Positions 36,277-50,330 of a DNA stretch of 64,000 bases are shown here, one piece after another. Position 1 is the first letter of the stretch. The number at the start of each line of letters is the position of its first letter. Source of the stretch: Latrodectus hesperus. Taxonomy: Eukaryota; Arthropoda; Arachnida; Araneae; Theridiidae. Below the pieces are notes generated by a model. That model saw nothing but the letters and a program-made list of their open reading frames with translations. It was not told where the DNA came from and did not search any database. The stretch lies in the NCBI GenBank assembly GCA_037975125.1, contig CM075857.1, positions 87,280,699 through 87,344,698 on the forward strand, written 5' to 3'. Position numbers and translations under genes: made by a program.

Positions 36277-36690
36277 CGCAGATAGATTTCCAATCTAAGA
36301 TCTTTGATGAAACCAAAACCATATTGAAGAGATACCTCGAATGTGGTTCTGACATCTCCCAGGGTGTCAGTGAACACGCGAGCATACGTGTCTCTCGCCA
36401 TCTAACCTGCCTTTTGATTGCTTTGTCACATGACATTTAATCAAGACATCCAGTCAAAGGAAAACGTGGATTGCAAGTGGTGTCCCATTGCGGCGCGTGC
36501 GTAAGGCTGGCAGCAACTTGGGAAAAGTAAACTTCACTTCGGCGTCGGTCACGGGTAATTTACTGATGAAAAGACGTCACCAGAAAGCGCTGTCAGGGCG
36601 AAGAAAATTAATCGTAATGAGGATGGGAAATTAAGAGACGATTTCCTCAAGACGGTGAAAAAAAAATTAGGAAGTAAAAAAAAAAATCAG
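36240..36690. other. Island of balanced base composition next to the 205 bp array
   Basis: Contains GCGGCGCGTGCG (36492-36503) and other CpGs, plus a minus-strand frame at 36195-36401 whose composition (MARDTYARVFTDTLGDVR...) looks more protein-like than others in the window. I recognise no family. It could be an exon, a regulatory element or unique DNA that seeded the array. Confidence 0.4.
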
Positions 36691-37068
36691 TTTCTGGAAG
36701 GAATTGCATTTGGTATAAGTAGATCCCATAAAATGGATTGCATGCCGATCTATTTTGTTGCCGAAAAGGTGATAACGTAGGCAGATTGTGTGCTTATAAA
36801 AATACATCAGAAAGCACCACATAGATGCACTATTGTCATTAAGCTTTTAAGTGTATGTCCTTTTTTTGATGAAGTTAAAATGACTAGAATCACTTGCCAT
36901 TGTAAAGTCAAAAACTGCTTAATGGTATTGTATTGTTATGCTTCCAGTTATTTATTTCTACTGACTGAAGTCACAAAACATCGCCAAGTATCTATCTTTG
37001 AACCATGGTCAAGTGCTGATGTTGGTACTTAATACCCTTCTCTCTTAATAACAAGCCTGAGGGCAATG

Positions 37069-37772
37069 CCTAATAAGCTTATACCTTATTCTCCACGCAG
37101 CACATACCAGTGGCGGTGCATTAAGCCCTGCTGAAGTTAAGCGAGCAAATATCTTCTCAATGGGATGGTCTTTTGTGCTATTAGGTAGGAGATCCTCTAC
37201 TTCGCATTAGCCTAATAAGCATATACCTTATTCTCCACGCAGCACATACCAGTGGCGGTGCATTAAGCCCTGCTGAAGTTAAGCGAGCACATATCTTCTC
37301 AATGGGATGGTCTTTTGTGCAATTAGGTATGATATCCTCTACTTCGCATTAGCCTAATAAGCATATACCCTATTCTCCACGCAGCACATACCAGTGGCGA
37401 TGCATTAAGCCTTGCTGAAGTTAAGCGAGCACATATCTTCTCAATGGGATGATCTTTTGTGCTATTAGGTATGAGATCCTCTACTTCGCATTAGCCTAAT
37501 AAGCATATACCCTATTCTCCACGCAGCACATACCAGTGGCGGTGCATTAAGCCCTGCTGAAGTTAAGCGAACACATATCTTCTCAATGGGATGGTCTTTT
37601 GTGCTATTAGGTATGAAATCTTCTACTTCGCATTAGCCTAATAAGCATATACCCTATTCTCCACGCTGCTCATACCAGTGGCGGTGCATTAAGCCCTGCT
37701 GAAATTAAGCGAACACATATCTTCTCAATGGGATGGTCTTTTGTGCTATTAGGTATGAAATCCTCTACTTCG
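37069..37772 (+). repeat. Five-copy tandem array, 142 bp unit, 5S rRNA-like
   Basis: CCTAATAAGC recurs at 37069, 37211, 37353, 37495 and 37637, exactly 142 bp apart. The last unit breaks off near 37772. Inside each unit, CATACCA is followed about 30 bases later by TGAAGTTAAGCGAGCAC and then AATGGGATGGTC. These are in the order of the 5S rRNA landmarks CATACCA, GAAGTTAAGC (box A of the internal control region) and TGGATGGGTGACC (box C). The box A to box C distance is about 10 bases shorter than in 5S rRNA and the ends do not pair as a proper helix. I therefore call it a satellite of 5S-derived units, not functional 5S genes. Confidence 0.75.
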
Positions 37773-38019
37773 TGATTACGAGAATGATGCTTTATACAAC
37801 AAGGTTATCATGGCTTCAGACTGCTTGACTGAATAGAAACCCATATGTGTACATTAGTCGATCTGCCTGTATGTAAACTTGAAAGGGTTTAAACGGCTTA
37901 AGAAACACATATTTTAACTCTGCTGTCTTATTAGAGAGAAGAATTTTCTAAAATGTTAAGTTTTGGCATTTTATATATACATTTATGTATAGCAGCAGAA
38001 GAGTAGATTTTATTATTAG
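37773..38019. other. Unassigned spacer
   Basis: Lies between the 142 bp array and the SINE at 38033. No feature seen. Confidence 0.35.
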
Positions 38020-38032
38020 AACAGAGCTTATT

Positions 38033-38302
38033 TCCACCCGCCTTGTCTAGTGGTCAGAGTCCCTGACTACGGATAGGGAGGTCCTGGGTTAGAATCCCGG
38101 TTCGGGCATGGATGTACTTTCTCTATCTATCCTGTCTTTGTCCTTTCCTTGTATGAATGTGGTGTGAATGGTTGCCTTCCCTATAAACGGGTCGCTATGA
38201 CATGTGTGTACTGAGGAAGTCGGACTCCACACCAAAATATGGTTCAGTTGGAAAAGTGAAGCAGCGCACCCCATATTGTCAGTCTGGCTGGCACACAACA
38301 AC
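38033..38302 (+). repeat. tRNA-derived SINE, family B, with 13 bp target duplication
   Basis: Box A is TTGTCTAGTGGTCAGAG. Box B is GGGTTAGAATCCCGG, with A in place of C in the GTTCGA core. The body matches the minus-strand copy at 20485-20752, and the 3' end is ACACAACAACAAC. AACAGAGCTTATT flanks it on both sides (38020-38032 and 38303-38315), a perfect 13 bp target duplication. The minus-strand open frame at 38089-38304 is repeat-derived. Confidence 0.94.
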
Positions 38303-38315
38303 AACAGAGCTTATT

Positions 38316-40060
38316 GGAGACAGATAGCGATGCATTTCTAAAATTGTAATAAAATATAATTTTTGGACTTGACACAAGAGTTCTGCATTAGTTATTAGGA
38401 TTCAAATCTTAGAATTTGTGTTTTTATTTAGGTATCAGATGCGAATAACGTTTAAACGGAAATCTGTTTTTTAAAATTTGGAGAAATGTTTTTGAACTTA
38501 ACTAAGAAAAATTTAAAACCAGCAATTAATATTTGGTCTAAGAAGATAATTTTGAAACCCAGTTTATAGTTCAAAATCTTTTTTCTCAAAATTCTAACTT
38601 TGGTGTAATGTGTGAAAGAGTAAATGATATAAATCAACAGGTGCGTTTAAATTTCGATAGATAGGATGCAAAAATGAAATGCTTTTTATTCTATCGAAGT
38701 TTAGGAATTCTAAATGTCTAAGGATGCTCTCAATTTCTGACAATTGTATTTTTTTATAGTTCATAGTAAGATTATTGTTTAAGATTTAATATCTAATATT
38801 AAAAAAATTTTAAATATTATAAAATTTATCCAATTTACGCCTTGATTATCGATGGAAAAATGTTCAGTTTTTAAATAAAAATTAAAATATTTATCTACAA
38901 ATATTTATTATATTAATTTTATAATGGATGTATAAAAATATTTAATTTTTGTAGTTCTCTCTCCCTCTTTCTCTCCCTCTCTCTCTCTCTCACACACACA
39001 CGCATGAAGTTTTAATCAAAAGTTTTATAGTTTTAATTAAATTTCTATAAGTAATATTTTATGATTGAGCGGATTGTATTCATTGTGCAATTGTTTATAA
39101 AATTTGTTAGCTTTGTTTATTCAGCTCAAACCAAGAATTACGTTGAAGAGCGTAAGTTAAAAAATTGTCTTAAGTGATTATGTATTACTTACCTAAGTGA
39201 GTTGATATATAAATGCAAAAAAATAATATTAAAATAAAAAGAATTGTATTTTGATTATTATATATTTCATGAAAATGCACACATTTTTCACATACAGAGT
39301 ACAAAAAAATATGATTATAGTTTAGATTTATGAAAACTTAAAAATAATTTTTTGTATTGAAATATTGCAAATCGATTTCAATTACAATCAGTTATGTCAA
39401 ATATTCAACTTCTTTTAATACTGCTAGTATGATAAATATAAAAATTTAAAGAAAAACGATGCTTATGAAAAAAGTATTATTAAAAAAATTATCTAGTATA
39501 TACACGGAACAAATAATTCTTAAGAGAAAAATGCTTATTGTAAATTTTAGTGTTAAGAATCTTACAACGAGAAATATTTTGTAATTGATTATGATAAATC
39601 TTTGTATGGATGGGAATAATTATTTTTAAATATCATAAATGAGTTTCGATAAATCAGTATATAGAAGGTTTTAAATATAAACAATGAATATTAATAAAGA
39701 ATAAATCAGGCTATCGAGTAAATTGAGTTTTTATTTATGCTCGTATTTTACAACGTCCTTTACACAGCTCTCTTTTGAATTTCTCCAAGGTAATAGAGCT
39801 CCTGGAATAATTGCTTACTACAAATTTTTCTGCTGGATGTTTTTATGTATCAGACCTTTTTTGGCCCAAATATTTTCGAGCATGAAATTTTATTTGTGCT
39901 TTTACATTGAGCTTTAAATATTTAAGAATTAAAGTTACATTTATTGAAGCTATCGGTTGAAATTTATACTCAATGAGCAACGGAAAATTTGTACACTATA
40001 TATAAAAAAACCGTTGTGATTATGAATATTGCTAGGAAAATCCATCTTTTATACTGGGCT
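38316..40060. other. AT-rich stretch with a (CT)n(CA)n microsatellite
   Basis: No gene recognised. A pyrimidine/CA microsatellite lies at about 38958-39003 (CTCTCTCTCTC followed by CACACACACACG). Confidence 0.5.
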
Positions 40061-40063
40061 ATA

Positions 40064-40310
40064 TTATTGCTTTACAGCAAATAGATCATACTACGTATAA
40101 GGACATGTTATTGCTTTAAAGCAAATAGATCATGCTACGTATGTGGACATGTTATGGCTTTAAAGCAAATACATAATACTACGTATAAGAACATATTATT
40201 GCTTTAAGGCAAATAGATCGTACTACGTATAAGGACAAATTGCTTTTAGGCAAATAGATCATACTACGTATAAAAACACGTTATCGTTTTAAAGCAAATA
40301 TACCCGTCAA
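40064..40310. repeat. Short tandem array, about 44 bp unit, six copies
   Basis: TTATTG/TTATGG followed by GCTTTAAAGCAAATA and ATACTACGTATAAGGACA recurs at 40064, 40108, 40152 and 40196, then twice more with small deletions. A stray fragment (GATACTACATATAAGGACATGG) lies at about 40580. Confidence 0.88.
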
Positions 40311-41480
40311 ATTAGCCTTCGTTTACAATCATAGAATGACTAAAATAATAAAGCAAATGGAAGTAAAGCAGCAAAAAATTCTGATGCATTTAGTATTAAA
40401 CGAATCTTTTTATACAAATTAAGTAACTCAACATAAAGTACTTCCCGATTGATGAAACTAATGTTTAATATTCTGCACTACACCATATTTTAAACGAAAA
40501 ATTTTCTTTTGTAGGATACAACAAAATTAAAAATCACCAAAGCTGATAGATATTTAATTTAGAAAATTAATTTTCAAGACATGATACTACATATAAGGAC
40601 ATGGAAATGGAACAAAAGCATTCGGGTGTTTATGAAAAGGAATGCAAATAGGAAACACAGATAGATGATAGAAATGGCATTAGTTTAGCATAGGAGAACT
40701 TAATTATTTCAAATATCATTTAGAAATATACTGTGTAAGTATAATTATATTTATGTAGTTTTTAATTCAAGTAATAAGTTCATGAATGATTTTGTATCAG
40801 AGTTTTTCATTGCCAACCAATATTGTAACAAAATTTAACACCATTTCTTAAATTATAAATTGACTATTGAGTTTTAGCAAGATAAGGGAACTTGCCATAG
40901 TAAATCCTATCAAAAACATATGAGCAATCTTATAGGATGTTATATGAATGTGTGTGGTGATATAAAAACTTTATTGAATTTAATATTAAAATTTCAAAGG
41001 TATGGATCTCTATACATAAATGAAACCTTTTGAATTCTAGATCATAAAAAAGGCAAAAATTTTAATAATATTGAATATATGATTTAATATGATTTACATT
41101 TGTACAAAAGTAACAGAAGTTTCATAGAAAAATTTTACAATTTTGGAACATAGCGTTTCTTATTCTATTTATTAGGTATTTAATACCACTTAGTGGGGTT
41201 AGATAGTAAATTCGTAAAGCTCATTTTAAATTAGCCACAGGGAGTTCTCTGCTCCTGTAAAAATGTAAAACAAAAAGATACGTATCGGATAACTTTACAG
41301 TCGATACTGTTGTAAGAAAATTAAAAATATGCTACTTTCCGGCATAACTTTTCATAAATCTTAGGATGTAATCACGCAGCACAAAGAAGAAAACCCGGAA
41401 AATTTCCAAAGAATGACTCTGACTGTTGTTTATGAAAAATATATTTATCTCCTGTTATTCAAGTGCTTAGCATCAAACAC
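40311..41480. other. AT-rich stretch
   Basis: No gene or repeat recognised beyond the stray 44 bp-unit fragment at about 40580. Confidence 0.4.
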
Positions 41481-41489
41481 AGAATCTTC

Positions 41490-41790
41490 AGTTGCGAAGA
41501 ATGCGAGTCTATAAATAGACCATAGATAGCCCTTTAATAGATACTGTAACTGTGACTAAAAAAGTAATGTATTAAGTACTGGTTTATATAAATATTATTA
41601 ATCAAGATAAGTATTATTCGTCACATGGTTGAAGGGTTTGCTTATAACTGCGAAGAGCGCGGTTCGATAATTAGAACATAGTCAGCTATTTAATAGAAAA
41701 TATAACTGTGACTAAAAAAGTAATGTATTAAGTATTAGTTTATATAAATATTGTTAATCAAGTTAATGTATTGTTTGCTATGACTGAAGC
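41490..41790. repeat. Two-copy tandem duplication, about 156 bp unit
   Basis: TGTGACTAAAAAAGTAATGT occurs at 41551 and 41707. Homology extends from GCGAAGA on the left to TATAAATATT-TTAATCAAG on the right, with moderate divergence between copies. Confidence 0.85.
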
Positions 41791-42380
41791 TTTTTATAAC
41801 TAATGAAGATGAAATGAAGCCAAAAAAGTTTCCAGATTTCAACATTTTGCGACACATTATAGTTAATCAGAATTCATGTCACAGAAATTAAGCATGAATC
41901 AATGCAACTTTTAGGCAAAATATAATTTGTTTTGCATGTCCAACCAATCCTTCTCTTTATAAAGTATATAAAAGATATACCAGATAAAACCAAACCTCTC
42001 TAAGGCCAACATATTACATTAATAATGAAGAAGAATCATTAAGTATTAAAGTGGAGGTGAATACCCTTTATGAACACATTATCTTTCATCGTTAAGGAAT
42101 ATGATCTTTTATCACATCAGCGACTGTTTTATGCTTCAAATAATAAGATAAGTCAGTATGATCTTGTCATTGTTTTATGTAGTTTAAAAGGTGTATTATC
42201 AGTGAAAAATCCTCTGACAAGTGTTCACTTGTAAGATGTGGGTCATCAAGTTTAACAGAGTTTTAATCTGCAATATTAGTTGGAGAATCATTCAACCAAA
42301 ACTTTCTTTGAGGAAGATTGATTTTCCGATTATTTTTTTTCTAAAGTCCACACACAGACCACCTTCTTAAAATACCTTTC
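41791..42380. other. AT-rich stretch
   Basis: No feature recognised. Confidence 0.35.
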
Positions 42381-42850
42381 AAACCAGAAGCTTAAGGGAA
42401 CACTTCGCAACTTTATATCTCTGCTTCCGAAATATTCGATATCAGGTATCTTAAGCTTGTACTCAGATGTGATCCTCAGATATCTTGTCCCTCAGAGATG
42501 TTTCTCTGGCATTAGAAGCTTGTACAGTCAGAAATCCCTGGTTCACTTTACTTATTATACACTTTCCACCGGGCGAATAGTAATGATTAATTTAATTATA
42601 CATGAACGGGTCTTTCTTTCTGTTGCAGATTCGGCAAGGCGAAGTATACACTTTCGCAAGTAATTCCATCTGGTCTTGTGTGCTCACTGGTGCTTGAATA
42701 TAAAGACGAAGGGTAAAAGGGTGGTGCGATTGAAAGCGGAGAGTTTCCGGTCCTCCGGGCGAATATGTTATAGAGGTAAAGGAACATAATGTCCTTCCTG
42801 TTGTAGTTGCTTATGAAATTCAATGAGGCAAGTGGAAGGACACTGGGATG
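42380..42850. other. Island of balanced base composition, function unknown
   Basis: Contains two copies of a CCGGGCGAATA motif (about 42571 and 42756), several CpGs and overlapping short open frames on both strands, with no domain recognised. It is unlike the flanking AT-rich DNA. Confidence 0.4.
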
Positions 42851-42930
42851 CCTTTTTTTATCTTAAAAGTTAATTTTCGTAGAGGTTGATTTCTATCAAT
42901 GAAAATTCTACTTAAAATTTTTCTTCGCAT

Positions 42931-42954
42931 GTAAATGTACATGTGTACATTTAC
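42931..42954. repeat. Perfect 11 bp palindrome
   Basis: GTAAATGTACA and its reverse complement are separated by TG. A diverged version of the preceding 60 bases recurs just before the (TA)n tract at about 43165-43220. Confidence 0.8.
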
Positions 42955-43221
42955 TCTGAAACTACCTTAGATAATGTTACTTTAAGTACGTTTTAATCTT
43001 AAGAAATGTGAATGGTAAAGTAAAAAGCAATGTCTCCGAAAATTGCTAGAAAAATCGTAAGGTTTGAATTTATGCAATAAGTTGAAAGTTAGCAATAATA
43101 AAGTTGTTGGAATTATCAATTCAGTTATTTATTTGAGTAAATTTTTAAAATTTTTTGTAAAGATTAATGTCTATCAATAAAAATTATATTAGAAAAAATT
43201 TACTTTCACGCATAAGTGTAC

Positions 43222-43672
<451 letters not shown>

Positions 43673-43688
43673 TTATTTCTATATATGA

Positions 43689-43752
43689 CATGCTATTCCA
43701 GGTAAGTTATTTACTACCTGGAATAACATGTAATAACCTGGAATAACCGATT
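43689..43752. repeat. Local inverted and direct repeats of CCTGGAATA
   Basis: TATTCCAGGTA, then TACCTGGAATAAC, then ACCTGGAATAAC lie within 60 bases, forming a small palindrome plus a direct repeat. Confidence 0.7.
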
Positions 43753-44127
43753 CCAAGTAAGTTACAAAATAGAAAACTATGAATGAGATTAATTAGGAAA
43801 TAAAAATTCATATCCTTTTTGTGCAGTCACATTTTGAGATGTTTTAAGCAGTGAAAATATGTCGCACAATTTGGTAGTTAAAAATAACAAAGTTGGAAAT
43901 ATTAATTCGCGGGGTACTTTCTTTTGCTGGAAAATTTCATTGAATCAAGTTTGGCGATGTCTTCATAGAAGAAGAGGGACAATAATATCGAAACTAACAT
44001 TTGTGCTCGCTATTTACAAATATTAATATTTTTTTAAGTATATTTAAACACATTGCCGTTTATCATAATTTCATTTACATGTGTAATTTTTTTAAATATA
44101 TATAACACTGGAAAAAATAACAGTGTT

Positions 44128-44458
44128 GTTGTGAATAATTGCTGCATATTGCTGTTGCACCTGCATGCTTCCCTGTACTTTACCCTGAGTTGGGTTCTAT
44201 CAGTTTGATGAGAGCAACCGAATGAGAGTCTTCGTACTTTAGAAGCAGGAACAAAGCAGAATACCCCCAATACTTAGCCTGCCACCTCCAAGGGTATCAT
44301 TTCACAGGGAGGACATTGCGACCATGACATATTTAACGTGCCACAGCCGTTATTAGTCAACACGATGGTTTTTCAATGAGGTAAGGATTCGAATTCACTA
44401 CATTCCGATAATGAGAACGACGACCTAATCAACCAGGCCACTGCTACTCTAATAATAT
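44128..44458 (-). repeat. SINE family C, minus-strand copy
   Basis: Reverse-complement matches to the 43392 copy include GGTCGCAATGTCC, GTGAAATGATACC, the TACAGGGAAGCATGC tail and the box B region GAATTCGAATCC. The copy is diverged and the body has small indels. Confidence 0.85.
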
Positions 44459-44499
44459 CAGCGTAACAAAATTTGATGTAATTAGAGTATTCACTGATG

Positions 44500-44770
44500 T
44501 TGTCGTGACAAGCAAACTAATTGGATTCACAAAGACCTAGTTGTGAGGCAGCAGTCTTCAAAGCGAAGAGTATTGAGTTCGATCCCAGTCACTATTGAAC
44601 AATGATAAATGTATATTGCACTTCTGCATGAATATTTGTCATATGGGTGCTTGCGAGTTTTCCCTTGTAAGAAGCGAAAACGATCCGCAAACCATGAAAA
44701 TCTCTTCTCGATGGTAATTTATTATGCGGTAGACATTAAAAATCCATTAAACGGGCTTGCAATTTGAGGT
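44500..44770 (+). repeat. Possible further tRNA-derived SINE
   Basis: GAGTTCGATCCCAGTC resembles box B, and a box-A-like region precedes it. The rest (CGATCCGCAAACCATG and similar) is richer than its flanks. No second copy is present in the window to confirm a family. Confidence 0.35.
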
Positions 44771-45715
44771 TTTCTACTACACGAGATCAAAACATTAATT
44801 CTTTTATCGTGGTCCATATGAGTCAAATAATCTTTTATTATAGATATTTTTAAAATTGCTTAAAATGAATTGAGAATCAAAGAATTATTAATTTGAAAAT
44901 TTTGATAAATGTTAAGCAAATTTTCTTTTACTTACTAAATTAATTGATGTGAAATACAGTTAAAAACGAAAAAAAATTGTTTACTTCGCAATAAAACAGT
45001 TACTTTAATGATGACAGATCTGTATAATTTAACACAAAATATCCACATGATTCCAATTCAACCCTGTAACATTATTCAGCATTTTTATTTATTTCTAATC
45101 AATTTTTTATTAAAAAATATTATACTCATTATATATAAATATTATAATAGTTCATTATGACAAATATATTACTTTTTATGAATTAAATATGCTAATTTAT
45201 GTTTAGTATTAAATTTGTAATAAAAGAAATTTGTTTCTATATGCTTATTTCCCGCATTTATATTTCATAATAACATTGTTAATAATATTATTTGCGAAAT
45301 GAGTTTTCATTTGTTGGGTTGCATTACTTTTACAATTTTGTAATATAAATAACAATCATTTCGAAGGAAATCATTGATTATTAGCACAAATAAGATAAAG
45401 AGCTTTTTCTATTTAATTTCATTCATATAAAATTTATTCTTCTTCTGTTTATTTTTAATTTATTTCACACATAAATTGAACCTGCTATTTAATAAATATG
45501 AACTTCATTCATATATTAATAGATTAAAATATACACAAATTTTAAATATTCAGTTTTCTTACTTTCATTTCTTTAATGATTTATCCATAAAAAAAACAAA
45601 TACTGTGAAACTTGAGTCATAAAATAAATATTTTCTGTTGACATATAATCTAATCTATTTGTTATCCCTTATTACATAAAAAGATTAACACAAACATGAT
45701 TGTTTCATATTATAA
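44771..45715. other. AT-rich stretch
   Basis: No feature recognised. Confidence 0.4.
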
Positions 45716-46790
45716 AACAAGCGAAACGAGAGTATATTACAGATGATCAGTGGATTTACAATTATCATTCCTATAAATATCACATACATAAACCAAATCA
45801 TAAAATTAATTTGACATTTAAGCAGTTTATTCTGTTTTCTCTTGTTTACACTTATTATCAATCACTTAAAAAAGTGAAACGAGAGTATATTACAGATGAT
45901 CAGTGGATTTACAATAATCATTCCTATAAATATCACCATACATAAACCAAATCATAAAATTAATTTGACATTTAAGCAGTTTATTCTGTTTTCTCTTGTT
46001 TACACTTATTATCAATCACTTAAAAAAAGTGAAACGAGAGTATATTACAGATGATCAGTGGATTTACAATAATCATTCCTATAAATATCACCATACATAA
46101 ACCAAATCATAAAATTAATTTGACATTTAAGCAGTTTATTCTGTTTTCTCTTGTTTACACTTATTATCAATCACTTAAAAAAAGTGAAACGAGAGTATAT
46201 TACAGATGATCAGTGGATTTACAATAATCATTCCTATAAATATCACCATACATAAACCAAATCATAAAATTAATTTGACATTTAAGCAGTTTATTCTGTT
46301 TTCTCTTGTTTACACTTATTATCAATCACTTAAAAAAGTGAAACGAGAGTATATTACAGATGATCAGTGGATTTACAATAATCATTCCTATAAATATCAC
46401 CATACATAAACCAAATCATAAAATTAATTTGACATTTAAGCAGTTTATTCTGTTTTCTCTTGTTTACACTTATTATCAATCACTTAAAAAAAGTGAAACG
46501 AGAGTATATTACAGATGATCAGTGGATTTACAATAATCATTCCTATAAATATCACCATACATAAACCAAATCATAAAATTAATTTGACATTTAAGCAGTT
46601 TATTCTGTTTTCTCTTGTTTACACTTATTATCAATCACTTAAAAAAAGTGAAACGAGAGTATATTACAGATGATCAGTGGATTTACAATAATCATTCCTA
46701 TAAATATCACCATACATAAACCAAATTATAAAATTAATTTGACATTTAAGCAGTTTATTCTGTTTTCTCATGTTTACACTTATTAGCAAT
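45716..46790. repeat. Tandem array, 153-155 bp unit, seven copies
   Basis: GAAACGAGAGTATATTACAG recurs at 45723, 45876, 46031, 46186, 46340, 46495 and 46650. Copies are nearly identical, and the length differences come mostly from the A-run before GTGAAACG. Open frames at 45700-45945 and 46206-46409 are read-through of the array. Confidence 0.97.
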
Positions 46791-47215
46791 AAAAGTTGTT
46801 ATGATGACAAACTCATTTTCAACTATTTGAATTATCCTTATACTAATGCATTTATTATCAATCAGTCAAGTACCTGCAATAAAAGTTGTTATGATGACAA
46901 ACTCATTTTCAACTATTTGAATTATCCTTATACTAATGCATTTATTATCAATCAGTCAAGTACCTGCAATAAAAGTTGTTATGATGACAAACTCATTTTC
47001 AACTATTTGAATTATACTTATACTAATGCATTTATTATCAATCAGACAATTACCTGCAATAAAAGTTGTTATGATGACAAACTTATTTTCAGCTATTTGA
47101 ATTATCCTTTTATTAATACATTTATTATCAATCAGACAAGTACCTGCAATAAAAGTTGATATGATGACAAATTCATTTTCAACTATTTAAATTTTTCTTA
47201 TATTAAAATATTCAT
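46785..47215. repeat. Tandem array, 90 bp unit, about five copies, in phase with a reading frame
   Basis: GCAATAAAAGTTG recurs every 90 bases (AAAAGTTG at 46791, 46881, 46971, 47061 and 47151); the last copy is partial and diverged. Because 90 is a multiple of three, one frame (46770-47159, +) stays open as a 30-residue repeat containing CYDDKLIFNYLNY. No signal peptide or known domain is seen, and the frame depends on the satellite, so I do not call a gene. Confidence 0.93.
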
Positions 47216-47815
47216 TTATCAAATCTTCTATACTGAAGAAGTAAAAACCTGAAAGCATATGCTTTATAATCACAATTATACATACTAGAAAATTCTATAG
47301 ATATAGATATATAAGATGTCTTTTAATTATTACTTAGTAAAATTATTAATAACTTAATCTTTTTTTTGAACAAGATGCGATAGTGTTAAAGTTAATAATT
47401 TTTTACAATTCAAGCATAACTATAATTAGTTGATAGAAATATCTTACCCAAATGCTAACTATACATTCGTTAGACGAATGTATTGTTTAGCATTTACCAG
47501 TAAAGTGATTTAAAAAATTTTAATAAGCTTATATCAATTTAAATTTTATTAAATGTTCCAATGATTATATTTGAAATTCAGAAATATATCTAGTTTCTAC
47601 TAGAAATATATTTTGTCAGAGATTTTAAAATTCTTTCGCTCTAGAGCATATTACAACATGATGGAATTCCTTAGACACGAATAAAAGGATTTGTTTCCAA
47701 TTTGATCGTATTAGGCAATTTAACTCCAGAAATTATTTACAAGTCAATCTTAAATCACTTATCTCAAGCAACAAAATATTTCTCTTCTTTCAAAAGTTCT
47801 GAATTTCGTTGCAAA
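47216..47815. other. AT-rich stretch with a small hairpin
   Basis: No gene. An imperfect palindrome at 47450-47495 pairs AAATGCTAACTATACATTCG with its near reverse complement around TAG. Confidence 0.45.
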
Positions 47816-48500
47816 GAACGAAAAATTGACTTCGAACGTGAACTATGAGGAAAAACACATTTGTAGAGTGAATGTTTTCCCTTTTGTCCCTAAATTACAT
47901 GTCGGATTCTCTGGCCTTTTATTGATTTCGGATACTGCGCATTTCCAACTGTACATCCACACGTCGATCAAGGGCCCGAGGATGGACTTATGTGGTACCA
48001 AAGAACGTCGATTGCCTGCTATAGCAGCCAATGAAAATCCGAGGCGAAATCTCGGTCGATAAAGGCGTCGAAGGCGACATGGACCGAATATATTCGTTTC
48101 CTCTCTCTCTCTCTCTTGCTTTCCAGCCCGAAATTGAGCGAATTACTCTTCTTCTCACAGATTCTGAGATAGAATAAAGAATATGGAATAAAACGAATAA
48201 AAGGAGCGATGCAAGTCCCGAACTTAATTGGGAAAAGAAGGGAGGAGGTGATTTGGGTTGAGGAGAGAAAATTGAGTTTGTGTCTTGGAGAGAAGAATTT
48301 TATTGTTTTAGCGAAGAAAACCTTTCTTTTGAAGAGGTAATTGGTAAAAAGAAAGAATCGCTAATCGTCAATTGTGGATGATTAGTTGTTCTTCAAGACA
48401 ATTCCGGGAGATAATTCGGGAAATTAATAATTTTCCGTGTTTGTGACGATTGGAGAATGGGGTTGTTTCAATTCCCCGGGGGAGATGCGCATTAGAGAAG
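47815..48500. other. Island of balanced base composition, function unknown
   Basis: Rich in CpG and in TCGA/CGA words (for example GGCGTCGAAGGCGACATGG at about 48064), with a (CT)n tract at 48100-48115 and CCCCGGGGGAGATGCGC near 48473. Both strands are open at 47826-48062 without a recognised domain. It could be a promoter, an enhancer or an unrecognised exon. Confidence 0.45.

Positions 48501-50329
<1,829 letters not shown>

Positions 50330-50330
<1 letters not shown>

Noticed and set aside
37069..37772. Functional 5S rRNA gene cluster
   Set aside because: The unit keeps only the internal control motifs, has a shortened box A to box C distance and no proper terminal helix, so functional 5S genes are not supported.
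46206..46409. Repeated open frame in the 154 bp array
   Set aside because: Unit lengths of 153-155 shift the frame between copies, so any open frame is a by-product of the satellite.
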